Shown here: one piece after another, positions 36,636 to 48,782 of the stretch
Numbering within the stretch: position 1 is the stretch's first letter
Layout: each line of letters opens with the position of its first letter
NCBI GenBank assembly: GCA_026261815.1
Contig: JAMPIT010000230.1
Coordinates: forward strand, 629,501-693,500
Source: Monarcha castaneiventris obscurior
Lineage: Eukaryota > Chordata > Aves > Passeriformes > Monarchidae
Direction of reading: 5' to 3'
Length of the DNA stretch: 64,000 nt
Translations under genes and position numbers: made by a program
The notes under the pieces: model-generated
What the model was told of the DNA's origin: nothing
What the model saw: only the letters and a program-made list of their open reading frames with translations
Database searches by the model: none

Positions 36636-39600
36636 AGGCTCATGCAGGTTTTGGCCAACTTTTAAATGATCAGCTTTATTTACTTCACTGAGGGAGCTTT
36701 TACACAAGAAAAACCTGCAAAATCACAAGGTTGTCCTTTCACAAGTGCTCACCCAAAGGTTTGATTCACCCTGTTCAGCTCATTCTCACTCCCTTCACAA
36801 ACGTTTTAACGAGGTGGTGGCAGGAAAAACTGCTTACATAACAAATTGTATAACAAATCTTATCTTTGCTTCAGAAAAGTTGGGTCACAGCAACCATCTG
36901 GGAAATAAAAGCCTGAATCATCTGCCATGCATACACATACATATATATGTATATTTATATATATATAAAAATATGTGTGTGCACATTTGACTCTTACATG
37001 AATCACACCCAAAGCTCTGCTAAAATGCCACGCCAGCTGAAATCTTCCTCCAAAGCTGTTATTTCTGAATGAAAGCTGTCCCCCTTCAGTGAATGATGCA
37101 TTTGAGCCACTATAGATATGCAAAGACATCTTGTCTGCACTGTAGAGAATCTTTCAGGGCTCGACAAAGCTTTAATTACTCATCTCCTGTGCTGCTTCAG
37201 CACATGACTCAGAGTAGGTGTCACCAGGACCAGTGGAAAGGAAAATGGGGGAAAAAAAATGTTACTTTGGTGAAGAGACAGATTCCTGCCCATTCTCCAC
37301 TGGATTTGGGTAAGATCTGTGATGTCATTAAGTTCTGGAGGGCAGGACACAATGCACCAAAATGTGATAATTATAAATTCTGTCACTACCACCATATATA
37401 ATTTCTCAGGACTTTGAGACGAATACTCATCTCCCAGATAAAAACGAGGTGTAAATGAGTCCTCAAACAGAGAAGTCTTGGCTAAATCACGACCAAACTG
37501 TGGCCAAGGAGGCTCCTTTTGGAGCAAATTGATGTGTAAGAGACTGCTTTTATGGGTGCAAGACGTGTGCAGCACCAGATTGCCCATCAAAAGATATTTA
37601 ACATGACCCAGGTGTGGGTACACACTTGTATTCCTTTCAAGTTAATCCAAAAACCCTCCCAAGATTTAGTATTTCTAGCAGCTACTGTCTGAAAAACTGA
37701 GTGGCACCTGCTGGAGGGTACAGATGGTATTTGAGTTTACCTCGAGACTGTCAGGACATATTGCCCTGTCATTTTCATTGTTCTGGGTTTGGAATAAATG
37801 TGAAGTGAGCCTGTGTGGAGGTTGATATTCTTGCTCTGGGAGGTTATGGCTGTTTTGATCTGGAGTTAAGATGCCTCTCCTCAGATTTCTCATTAAATGG
37901 AACCGTGGTCTGAAGGTGTAAATGTTAAAGTATCATTTGCATTACAACCCTTACACATGGTGTACAATATTTAATATACTTAATTAATATAATATTGAAT
38001 AACTACATCATACAAGTAGAAGAATATCAGTAATACAGAGAGATGAAATATCGTGAATAATGAAAACCACCCGGAACTGCCAATAAAAGTAGGAGCAGTG
38101 GTGATTCAGAATCTCCACTGAAAGGAAATGAGGTTTTTTTTCTACAATGAATGCAGAAATGTTGATAAAAGATTTTTCAAGGAAATGTGAATATCTGTGT
38201 AAAATTGTGGACCATCAGTTTAGAGTTTTCTTCATCTACGATTTGTATCAATAGAAACAATTCCTCTGAGACCAACATGAGAGGGATCAAAGCATTTGTT
38301 TGCAAAACTCTTTCCTGGGACAAATGTCATATTTTCCTTTCCTGATCCATTCTCACTTTATGGAAACTCTTACCCTTTGTGCTCTGCTCACTATGGACTT
38401 TTCCATACCAAAAGCTTGGGCCAAACAACTGTTGAAGAAGCTGTCAGAGAAAATAATTACCGCTGAATTAGAGAGAAGGATATTATTCGGTTAAAAACTT
38501 ATATAAAAAATTGTTAACCGTTAATAGGAATGAATAATTATTTCTCCCAATGGATGACGTTGGCAATGGGATTGTTCTGAGTGCTCTGCTATAACCTGGA
38601 ATGGTCAAAATAACTGATTTTTTTGTAACTGATTTTTTGTAAATGATTTTGAACAGGAAAGGGTGAATGGTGCCGTGACATTTTGCTGATGACAGTATTT
38701 GATTGAGTAAAGGACAAGCACTGCTGGGGGGATTAGAGAAGGGTATTTTTGTACCAGGTGGGTCTTGATGGAATAGAAGATGATGATAATATATCACAAA
38801 TATTAACTTATGAAACCTTAATTTGAGAATTATTAGGAAAATAATGGAGAACAAAATGAAAGTATCAGCATGGTGCTGATCCATGCACCTTGGGATGTTA
38901 AGTTCTGATTTTTCACCTCCATGATTGGTGGTTTATGAAAAGCAAGAATACAGGAAAACATCATAATAAGAAAATACTTGATTAATTTTGTGAGGAATGA
39001 AAATTATTTGTAGTTGCTTCCTTGGATCAGATAAAAGCTGCAAAACTTTTTATTTCTATTTCAATGCATAATTCTGTGAAAAAGTTAAAGTTTTTAATCA
39101 ATGTGGGTTTATTAAATACCTTCCTGTTTCCTTCAGCATTAATAATGTAAAATGCTCAGGTGATTTTATCACTACAGCTTCATAAAAAATATTACATATG
39201 TCATCACGTACTTAACTGTACTTAACTTACTTACAAGGGAAAGAGCCTAACACCCAAAATATCTTTTCCAAACATTGCTATCTTTTGCATTTTTGGCAAC
39301 ATTCCCAGCAAAAAAAAAAAAAAAAAAAAAAAGAGAGGGTTGGAAGAACCTGGATATAATATCCAAAAATGATTGTCTGGAGTCCTACCAAGTTTCCTCT
39401 CATTAGCAATAAACTGAGTGGCTTTGGCCAACAAGAAAAGAATCAAAATCCGGTGTTAGAAAGATTTTGAAAAATCTTGGGCAAAGTGAAATGAGTGGTT
39501 GCTGCTGTAGGTGGAGAAGGCAGAAATCTCCTAGGATTTGTTTTCGTTTATGACCTATTATCTAAGCAAGGTCATCAGTACAGATTAGCATCAAGGCTAG

Positions 39601-39689
39601 ATAAACTTATCTCACGTGATTCGAATATTGGGCACCTTGCACTGATACACAAGTGCATCCCCTCCCTGACAGGAAGAAAAAGGAGAGAG
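36636..39689. other. AT-rich unique DNA with simple repeats
   Basis: Holds an AT/AC-rich alternating tract at about 36,929-36,985, a duplicated 'aactgattttttt' motif at 38,609-38,640, and a run of about 23 A at 39,310-39,332. Open frames of 133 and 147 codons occur on the minus strand without other support. Confidence 0.5.
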
Positions 39690-40080
39690 TCTGAGACACC
39701 TGGGGGAGTTCAACCTGGAGAAGAGGAGGCTCCAGGGAGACCTTAGAGCCCCTTCCAGAACCTAAAGGGGCTCCAAGAGAGCTGGAGAGAGACCCTGAAA
39801 AAGGGTGTGGAGTGACAGGACAAGGGGAAATGGCTTCAAACTGACAAAAATTTAGATCGGATATTGGGAAGAAATTGTTCCCTGTGAGGGTGGGGAGGCC
39901 CTGGCACAGGGTGCCCAGAGAAGCTGTGGCTGCCCCTGGATCCCTGGCAGTGTCCAAGGCCAGGATGGACAGGACTTGGAGCAACCTGGAATAGTGGAAG
40001 GTGTCCCTGCCCATGGCAGGGGGATGAAACTGGATGATTTTAAGGTCCCTTCCAACTCAAACCATTCGAGGATCCTATGA
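39690..40080 (+). mobile_element. CR1 LINE, longer 3' segment
   Basis: A plus-strand CR1 of the abundant subfamily. It contains 'gttcaacctggagaagagg', 'ctccagggagaccttagagc', 'acaggacaaggggaaatgg', 'gaaattgttccctgtgagg' and the 3' end 'aaggtcccttccaactc'. It has lost its upstream ORF2 sequence. Confidence 0.93.
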
Positions 40081-41108
40081 AGAAACAGCTCCTCATAAGC
40101 TACTTACAAATATCACTACAATACAAATACTTACAAATACAAAGTTATTTTTTGTGCCCCGATTCATTAAAACATCTATGGCTTCTACATGATTTAATAT
40201 TTGCAAGGTACAGTAAAAAGCTCACATCCTTAGACATGCTGTAAGAACTTGCCAGTTAAGGGGGATGGTGTACAGGCAAAACCTTTTGGAACTGTTTGAA
40301 AATGCATTGTGATATTGGCCATGGGATTCCAATTTGGATCATCTGAAACAAAAATAGACAGATATTCCTTTTCTCCTGGTACAGAAATCAATGAGAGGAA
40401 AGGGACAGATTAAGAAATTTTTCCCCGTTGAAGTAGTTTGAATTATAACTTTTTTCACTTTGATTTTCTACTCTTTCAGTCCTTTAAATGCTAATGTCAG
40501 AAACATCATCACTGGGGCATATGACACAGAAAAAAATTGACTTACAATTGACTAAGCAAGAGTCCAGCTCCCCAGCAGCATTCTGCCAATTATGTGCACT
40601 TTAAATTAAAGGATTTTCTTCTTCTCCTCAGTAGACTTGGGGTATTTTTGACTCCCATTTAATTGCCATTCAGGCTGCATTTCACACATACACATAGACA
40701 AGGTATGCAGAAAGGAAAAATAAAATAACAGCAGATCGAAAGTGACTTCCACCAAAATTTTCTTACGTAACAAAGCCTTTTTTCACTCCATTCTTTTTCC
40801 CACTACTGAAACCTCAGATGAACGAGTCCCTGGGCAGCATATTCCCAGATCCCAACATCAAAGGTGGCCCCACACCATGTAGCAGGATGTCCCAACACAC
40901 GTTCCAGCAGGCAGCAGGCCATGGAACACTTTTACATGTGAGGAAAAAAGAAACTAACATTGCCCAGTGTGGTTATGGTGCCTACAATGGTTATTGACTA
41001 AGTGTGGGATTTATTGACAGGGTTTAGCAAGTGGTTTGCCTTCAGCATGTCATGATCATAGGATGGTAAAAAATATAAACTAATTATTTAAAGCACCAGC
41101 AGCACTAT
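40081..41108. other. Unique DNA, nothing recognised
   Basis: No gene or repeat is supported between the CR1 and the X-box-like element. Confidence 0.45.
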
Positions 41109-41152
41109 TTGTTTATTTTCAATAGTGGAGATACTGAAGTTGGCCTTTCAGA

Positions 41153-41241
41153 GTTGCCATGGCAACTGGCCACTTTGATGGGTGATTACAGTGGTACCAT
41201 TTTGGCATCAGGCATGAACTTTGATTGCTATGGCAACGTCA
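41153..41241. promoter_or_regulatory. Candidate RFX X-box pair with CRE-like site
   Basis: A perfect 14-bp palindrome, GTTGCCATGGCAAC, lies at 41,153-41,166. It fits the RFX-family X-box consensus of two inverted GTTGCC half-sites. A second site, ATTGCTATGGCAAC, with two changes in one half-site, lies at 41,224-41,237, 71 bp away. It overlaps an ACGTCA at 41,236-41,241, the reverse complement of a CREB/ATF core. RFX proteins bind such sites in cilium-gene promoters and immune-gene enhancers. No promoter or transcript is visible here, so a distal enhancer is the more likely role if the site is functional. Confidence 0.4.
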
Positions 41242-42264
41242 CAGCCATAACTTCTATTTCATTCAGCTCATACTTTGTTCCTGAGGAGCCTCTTTGCCTG
41301 CAGTTTGTGAGGAAGCTGAGAACTGTGTCGGCTGCAGCAGAGAGGAGCTGTTAGGAGCAACACGAAATGGGATTTCCCAGTTTAAAGAACACTTCCCATC
41401 AAGGAACGATTCACTCAGTGCTCTCATTATCCTGAGGAAGGAGCTGAGCTTCTTGGCTGATGTAAATGGAGGTGGCTCCATTAAGGGCAGCAAAGTCTCT
41501 TGAATCCAAATTGGGCACCAGGGGAAAAAAAAAACACATTTCCCTGGTTGAATATGCATTGCTGGAGGTGAAGAATTCCCCTTGTCTAGTTTGGCAATCA
41601 AACAAGGAAAGACAATGTACAGGAAATGTTAGGGATGGCAGAGATCAGAGGAAGAGAGAAAGATTTAAAAACAAAAAAGCAAATACACAACAGAAAAGCC
41701 TGGAAAAACATGTTTACCAGACAATTTAGCTTTTTGAAATTCATATCAACTTGGAGATAAAAACAGATTTGTCAATATTTATAGAGTTTTAGCATTAGAA
41801 AATTCATGCAGGTTTCTCCAGGTACAACAACTGGAGATTCACCTGCACTGTGGGAATAATAGAGATATTCTGAAAGGCAATATGGAAGCGAAGGCTTTTT
41901 GTGATTCATACAGAACAAGCAGAAGGATAAATTTCTTCATATAACTTCTAGTTACACTCTTACTCTTCACCAAAGGATGTTCCAGAGGCCAAACACTGTC
42001 ATACATAGAAAACTCTGAAGAAATTTAATATGACAAAGTCCATTGAGGATTATTGAGATAAAGACATCATTTTCTTCCAGGAAGCCTCCAAACTACAATT
42101 CACAGAAACGAACACGGCAGGGTGATATCACCACACAGCTGGGCTTCTCCTAAACTCTTCCATGAACAAGCACCAGTGCAAGTGGGATGCTGAGCTTGGT
42201 GAGACTTTGATTTGATTGCTTGTGGCCATCCTCATGCTCTTAGACTCATTAGGCTGCGAAAGGG
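41242..42264. other. Unique DNA, nothing recognised
   Basis: No repeat family or splice-bounded exon was identified. Confidence 0.45.
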
Positions 42265-42856
42265 TAACTGTTATAAAAATAAGATAGTTTCGGATGTTAA
42301 ATCAAATAAAACCAGTTTATTTAACAATTAAAAAACTGGAACCAAAAAAAACCCCGAAAATTTAGATAAAAATTAAAGTCCGAGATCCCTTCGAGCAGAG
42401 AAACTTTTTTCAGCCAGTTAGACCATTACAAAACCCAAGCATAGCTTTTTCTCGGTGCGGAGCTGCCTGAAAAAGGCAGAAAAAGTTGTTCTATGGCCTG
42501 ATACCCACGACCGAGGCTCTCCGTGTCTTGTCCAGACGAAAAAGAGGAAGAGCTGGAAATTTTGGCTTGGGATATACAGGGAGTCTCCGCCCCTCTTCAC
42601 TCCCAGTTCTGCTTACTTGTCCCACGGTGATTGGTCAGGCATTCTTCAAGCAGTTCTTAGCCAATGGCTCGTGAGTTTCTAGGGTTGCTGACAGCCCATT
42701 GTCTGCCGCGGGGAATTGGTTTTATCTGGAAACATGCTCTGAGAGAACCGGCTGCAAAACCTAGGATCCCATGTTCACTCTTATAAGGTACAAAACAAAT
42801 AACACCAAACTACAGCTCTTAAAACTACTTAAACACCCTTAAAACATTTTCATAAC
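42265..42856 (-). mobile_element. Solo LTR, family D (4-bp TSD)
   Basis: A 584-bp LTR (42,269-42,852) has TG...CA ends and is flanked by a 4-bp direct repeat, taac, at 42,265-42,268 and 42,853-42,856. Read on the minus strand it has CCAAT boxes (reverse complements at 42,715-42,719 and 42,630-42,634), a TATA-like 'ctgtatatcccaag', and AATAAA near 42,316-42,321 close to the 3' end. A 4-bp duplication and CCAAT-rich promoter point to a class I (gammaretrovirus-like) origin. No internal viral sequence remains. Confidence 0.78.
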
Positions 42857-43037
42857 TATCTAAAATAAAGGAGTTTGTTAATTCTGTATTTTAGTTAAAA
42901 TAATATTTCATAAAAATATTCTTTAATTAGTAATTTGTTAGCAGCTTTGATATTTGAGGAAAGGTGATGCGAAAGTCTTAAAAGGGTTTATGCATAACAG
43001 TAACTAAATAAATAATTAAATAAGGATGTCTTCACGA

Positions 43038-43570
43038 AATCATAGAATGGTTTGAAGGCACCTAAGTTAACTGCATCCCAACTCCCCTGCCATGGACACT
43101 GACACCTTTCACTCAGTGAGTTTGCTCAGAGCTCCATCCAACCTGGCCTTGGACACTTCCAGAGATGGGATGTCCATAACTTCTCAGGACAACCTGTTCC
43201 AGTGCCTCACCAATTTCACAGGAAAAAAAAAAAAATCTTCATTATGTCAGATGTAATCCTACCTTATTTCAGTTTAAAACCATTTCTCCTTGTCTTGTCA
43301 CTGAGGGCCTCGGTAAAAAATCTCTGTCTTCCTCATAAGCTCCCCTTCATTTATTGAATAGCTGGAATAAAGTTTCTCCAGAGTCTTCTTTAATTCAGGA
43401 TGAACAACCTCAATTCTTTCAGTCTCTCATCATAGCAGAGGTGTTCCAGCTCTCTGAGCATTTTTGTGGCCCATTTTAGCATCTGTTCAGACAGTTCCAT
43501 GTCTTTCTTTGTACTGGGGATCCCAGAACTGGATGTAGATCAGCATCCAGAATTGGGTGCTTGACTAAAA
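43038..43570 (-). mobile_element. CR1 LINE, longest minus-strand copy
   Basis: About 530 bp of CR1. In plus-strand order it runs from the tail 'aatcatagaatggtttgaag' through 'cctggccttggacacttcc' and 'gtttaaaaccatttctcctt' to ORF2-end sequence such as 'tctttcagtctctcatcata' and 'actggggatcccagaactgg'. It is more diverged than the abundant subfamily and carries a 13-A expansion at about 43,224. No intact coding remains. Confidence 0.9.
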
Positions 43571-45534
43571 GGACATTTATACCCTGTGAGGCACAGGTGA
43601 CAGTCTGTAACTCCTGGAGGTCCCACATCTCACAACCAGTTCTACTCCTTCTGACATCTCTCTTGCAGCATTAAGGAAATGCTGATTTTGCTAAAAAATT
43701 CAAGCACAAAAAATGATGAGTTGGAATAATTATTATCCTTAAAAGTCTGCTCAGGCTTTCGTAATTTATTACATCAATTTCAGTTTGCACTGCTCAGAAA
43801 AAAGTCAAAATTCATCAGCGAAGAGCAGGACTTTCCATGAGTGGCAAATGAGAAAAATATGTGATAATTTAACAGGCTTATAATATTACTCATCTGTATC
43901 TCAGTGTAGCTATTTCCAGAAGTGAACTCACCTCTCCCTGGTACAAGTATGTGAATAAATTCTACCTTTATATAAATAAATAAAGAGATGGCAGCACTGT
44001 GTGGGCTCCAGCAAAGGATTATTCATCTTTCACACATCTGCCAGGTGCTTTGGAGCATTAGATCCACCTGTGTATTTTAGCATCCAAGATCTTAATATTT
44101 ACACAGCAACAGGATTTAATCTGTTCTATTCAGCCCAATCTCACACTCCAGAGTTCGACTCCAACACCTAAAGTGATCTGGAGACACGAAGCTACTCATA
44201 AGTGGTGAATGAAAGGTCTCACTACAACCTGAAATGTGCTGGGCTGAAATTTTTAGTTCAACATGAAACTGCACAAAAAAAGATGTTGAAAGTGCAGCTG
44301 TGTTGGGCGCTGGATGTGTTCTGTATTTATGTTAGAGAACCCAGAGCCCCAGCCTGCTCCTTCACCAGCCCCACTGGCACCCAAAGGATTGATCAGAGAC
44401 ACCCAGGGGTGTTACCTACCCATAACCTTCGAGCACCTTCAAGCCCTGTAGCAGGAGACAAAGTATTTTGCTGAGACCTAGTCCTCACGGATTTGTGATC
44501 TTTTCCAAGTGCTGAGGAAAGAACAAAACAAGTGCTGCTGAAAAATATGGATCTGTTAAGCACAGCAAGAAGAGCACACTTCATAGAAGGTGCAGGAGAA
44601 GGACAAAAGTGAAGTGTTCATGCTTATAATCTTTGCCAAAAAAATAAAAAGCACAAAACAACCAAATTTACATCAACCCCCAAACCATCATGACTATTTA
44701 GAATTCTGAGAATTCTGCTTTTGATAAAACAGTGAAGGACAGGAGCCAAAGTTGCCAAAGTCTGAAGTAATTCATGAGTGTTTGGAGTTTCAGCCTTTAT
44801 TCTGTCCCATTTTTTAGCTCTTATGATAGAAGTTGAATTTCAGCTGGGGAGCTGAAGTGCAGCTTCCTTCCAGGAAAGCAAAAGTGGTAATCACTTAGGT
44901 CACTTTGTCACTGATAGAGCTGTGAACCCTTGGCACAAAGACCCTCTGTGAGACACTCGGGCTCTTTCTCTGGCTCAGGTCAAAGGCTCTTGGCTGATGC
45001 TCATCAGTTACTTCACCTCCGTGTATTCCCTTCTTCCAGTTGTGATAATGTGAATGATGGGATGCCAGTGTGTTATTCACAAGCTTTACGTTTTATGTAT
45101 GGGAAGAGTTGTCTGTGTTTTTTACTTCCTTACTGGGGCAAAAGAGCTTGATTTTGTTCCTTTCACTAAAAATACGGGTTTTCAAAGTGACAGATGGCCT
45201 CGCTCTTGTCAATTGTCAGAGGCTTTTGATCAGCAGTGAAGCAGAAAAAAAGTATAATTGATTTTATCAGGTGTGCTCTAAAAAGCCTCAGCAGAGTAAG
45301 ACTTTTTGATCAAAAGCATAAAGCAAAATATCACTTTCTTTGGACTGCACGTGTGACTCTTCATACACATGAAAAATGTGGGCTGTTCCACAAAATGAAT
45401 TTCATCTTTTCAAGAGTGGCACAGATTTGCAGGGTTGATGCTTCTTATTGAAGATTATGAAGTGTCAATCAAAAAAAAAATTCACTAAAAATGCTTCCAT
45501 GCAAGCACCTGAGTCAGTCATTCCTGCAAATATT
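43571..45534. other. Unique DNA, nothing recognised
   Basis: About 2 kb with no supported feature. A 'ggagttcgactcc'-like string near 44,152 resembles a tRNA T-arm, but no cloverleaf surrounds it. Confidence 0.5.
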
Positions 45535-45795
45535 CATAGAATCAGGGAGTGGCTTAGGTTGGAAGGGACCTTAAAGATCACCTAATTCCAACCCCCTGCC
45601 ATGGGCAGGGACACCTCCCACTATCCCAGGCTGCTCCAAGCCTTGTCCAACGTGGCCTTGGACACTTCCAGGGATCCAGGGGCAGCCACAGCTTCTCTGG
45701 GCACCCTGTGCCAGGGCCTCACCACCCTCTGAGTAAAGAATTTCTTCCTAATCTCTAATCGAAACTATTCACTTTCAGTTTCAAGCCATTAAAGC
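45535..45795 (-). mobile_element. CR1 LINE 3' end fragment
   Basis: A minus-strand CR1 of the abundant subfamily. Plus-strand reading gives 'catagaatcagggagtggc', 'ttggaagggaccttaaagat', 'ccatgggcagggacacctcc' and 'ggatccaggggcagccac', ending near 'tcagtttcaagccattaaag'. It is well preserved. Confidence 0.93.
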
Positions 45796-46397
45796 CATTA
45801 ACATTTTTTTCCTTTGTTTTGACCTTCCAACACAATCAAAGGACAGGATGCTGGTGCCTGGCATGAGGCTGCCATCATCCCCCAGATCCCAGCTCAGGAG
45901 ATCAGGTTTGCTGGGTATTTCCTGCCATGCACAAATGCACTGTGTGAGCAGAGCATCAAGACAAAAGCACACAGCAAATATTTCAGCAAATATTTTTTGG
46001 CTGACACACCCCATGGAGCGACAGGATCCATTCTCTACCAAGTGAAAGATTAATGCAGGCATGACCCTAAAAGTGACACCAAGAGCCTCTCTGCTGGCCA
46101 GGCCTGTTTTGCCTCTTTGTCCTGTTGATTTGCCATCTTTCAGTTCCCTGTTTCTTCCCTGATGGTTTTAATATCTCCTCATGTTCATTCTTCTCAGTCC
46201 TCAGATCCTTACATACCACTGGCTCAAAAATTTAACTTCTCTCACATGGCTTTAACACACAGACTTCCTCACACAACACAAAATTTTCTTCCCAGCAAAG
46301 ATCCCTCAGCTCTGCTGCACCAAACTGGGCCAAATGGGATCACACAGGAATAACCACGGGCTGTGGGTTGCAAGGCTTCTGGAAGAGAAGGGATTTG
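45796..46397. other. Unique DNA, nothing recognised
   Basis: No supported feature between the CR1 and the next LTR. Confidence 0.45.
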
Positions 46398-47034
46398 GGG
46401 AGTGTCTTGGGGTGACTTTATGGTGTTGTATCCCCTATCGCTGCTCTATGCCCAGGAATTAATTCTGTGCATTTCTGTGCCTTTAAACTGAGCCTGAGAG
46501 CGGGGAGAGGAAAAAACTGAGTGAACTTTTCAAAGCAGTTGTTCAAGGACACAGCTAGACTCCTCTGCGTTCTCCTGCTGTGGTGGCAAGAGAAGAGCAA
46601 GCACCTTTCTTGCTTTTCAGCCAGCTTTTGGCTCCTTTTTTCCAGAGGGAGACAGAGAGTTGAACTTTGTTTTCCTGGGACTTTGGTTTTTCCCTTCTTC
46701 TCTTCTGGACTGTTTCAACATCAGAACACATGGGGAGAATTTTCCACTGAGGCCCCAGAGGTGGGCCCATGACCCAGCTCCGAGGAGGAGGAGAGAGACC
46801 ACAGCTACAGAAGGACTCTGAAATCTTCCCAGGTTTCTCTCCACAGCAAGAGGTTTTATTATTCAGCATTATTATCCTTTTCCTGCCTGTTTGTTAAATA
46901 AATAGTTTTTATCTCTTTCGCTTTCCTCCAAGGAAAATTTCTTTTTTCCCAAACCTGGTAGGGGAGGGATGGCTGTAACCTGCTTTCTATCAGAGTATAT
47001 TTCCCTCCAAATTTGTCCAAACCGGTACAGGGAC
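46398..47034 (+). mobile_element. Solo LTR, family E (ERVL-like)
   Basis: A 627-bp LTR (46,403-47,029) starts 'tgtcttggggtgactttatg' and ends 'ccaaaccggtaca'. The flanks are near-identical pentamers: gggag at 46,398-46,402 and gggac at 47,030-47,034. A 5-bp duplication fits class III (ERVL). AATAAA lies near 46,896-46,905. From memory the opening resembles an LTR family common in songbird genomes, which I could not check. No internal viral genes adjoin it. Confidence 0.78.
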
Positions 47035-47644
47035 TTTATCCAGACTTGACACAGCTCTTTAACTGAAAAACCGAGTTTCAGAATGTATTATGTATTGAAA
47101 TATCCCAAAGAAGATGTTGAATGGTTTTCCTCAAGCCCTACAGTGTTTAGATTAGCAGAACCTACAGGAAATGGACTTCAGAAGATTAAAGTTAGTCATG
47201 CATAAACAGTTCATCAGAAGAATATACATTTGGAAGCGAGGATCTTATCATCTTTCAAGAACTGCAAACCAAAATGAAACAACCAAAAAAAGTTGATCAA
47301 AAAGAAGAAGGTATTAGTAATTCTCAAAAAACCAGTTCACATTCCACTGGACCTGAAAATTACATCAATAGAATTTACTGCAATCAGAATAACTCAGGAT
47401 GAGGTACCAGCGAAGCAATGAACAGCATCTGATCTGCTCTGATCTGATCTGATTCCTAACATGGATGTGCTCATAAATAAATGCAGAAGTGGTGGCATAA
47501 ATCTCTCATGGATGTCTAAAACAGGATTGTTAGCACCCCAAACTAAGCATAAAATATGTAGAGCGTCTGACATCTCAGCAGGACCTGTTCAGTGCAGCCA
47601 GTGAAGAACAGAAAAATCTCCTTACAATCAAGAATTGATTGATT
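47035..47644. other. Unique DNA with GATCT/CTGAT pentamer run
   Basis: A short imperfect (CTGAT)n tract occurs at about 47,428-47,453. Nothing else is recognised. Confidence 0.5.
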
Positions 47645-47704
47645 TTTAGGAAGAAATTCTTCCCTGTGAGGGTGGTGAGGCTGTGGCACAGGTTACTCAG
47701 AGGA
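47645..47704 (+). mobile_element. CR1 LINE internal scrap
   Basis: Sixty bases match the 'aggaagaaattcttccctg' to 'ctgtggcacaggttactcag' part of the CR1 3' region. Both ends are missing, so this is a fragment of an older insertion. Confidence 0.78.
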
Positions 47705-48498
47705 GTATTTTCCTCACCAAAAAAACAGTCTGGAGGAAATTGTCTAAAAAATTAGCAAAACCAAAGGAGAATGGCTGAAGGCTTCTAAAATTAAGGATCA
47801 CAAGCACTAAATGAACCCTGTTACAAGACAAATATATTCCCTATTTGTGTTTAGGAACCCCTGAGAAGCACAGAGCTCATTCTGCTGTTATTTCTTGATT
47901 CATGCAACCCTTTCTTGTTTCAATTTTTTTTGGAAGTAATTCCTGCATGACACCAAATATTCTGTGTCTACAGGATGTCTCAGTATCGTTTTCTTTAAGC
48001 AATGGATGGACAAGAACCATCTTCTGTGGATTTGGAACAAAGCTGAAATATGAAAGAAATTATGAGGAACAAAACCAAAAAAAAAATAGAAGAGGTTTTA
48101 TGCTCAGCTGTTTTAACCCCTTGTGGTTCCACTGGCTGGATAATACAGGGAGTTGTTCCATGCTCCTTCCTATAACTGGGTACTGAAGGAGAAGCCACCA
48201 CCCTGGAGCCTGTTGTTATAATTTTTCTGCCAAAAGTTGCTTATCCATTGCAGAATCGGCAGAGATAACAGCTCCACTGTTGCTCCAGTGAAGATTTTGA
48301 TCTCTTAGCTCAAAGCTACCTCATGAGGAATTGATTTGTGGCTGACTGATTCTTGGGCTAGAGCGGAATGCTGTCCTCTGATAAGCAGCCTACAGTGGTA
48401 AAAACCTGCAGGAAAAGGTGAGGAAAGGACAAAGGAGAATGTGGGATGTGAAAAAATTTATTTGAATAAATGTGCCCATATTGCAGTGGAGAGGTCAC
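47705..48498. other. Unique DNA, nothing recognised
   Basis: No supported feature. Confidence 0.45.
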
Positions 48499-48560
48499 CA
48501 TAGAATCATAAAACAGCTTGGCTTGGAAGGCACCTTAGGGAATATCAGGTTCCAGCTTCT
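48499..48560 (-). mobile_element. CR1 LINE terminal scrap
   Basis: A minus-strand CR1 tail of about 60 bp, 'catagaatcataaaacagct' then 'tggaaggcaccttaggg'. The rest of the element is absent. Confidence 0.72.
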
Positions 48561-48782
48561 GACCTGAACAAGAATTTACAGTGTATGGTGATCTGGCCTG
48601 TGATAGTGATGGTTTTACAATAAATGTCTAATATCAGACTAATCATAAGCTGAAATGGTTGTTCTGCTAAGGGAATAAATGCAGTTCAGGTGGCTCCACT
48701 GCAGCTGGCAACTTCTCATCTGTGGAGATCTGAAGTGAAGGAAGATGCACCTTCATGTCCTGATTGACAAATCTGACAGGAA

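Noticed and set aside
37180..37623. 147-codon minus-strand open frame with hydrophobic stretches
   Set aside because: No recognisable family, no supporting splice or promoter signals, and length compatible with chance.
44130..44170. A gttcgactcc string resembling a tRNA T-arm
   Set aside because: No acceptor stem, D-arm or anticodon arm can be drawn from the flanking sequence.
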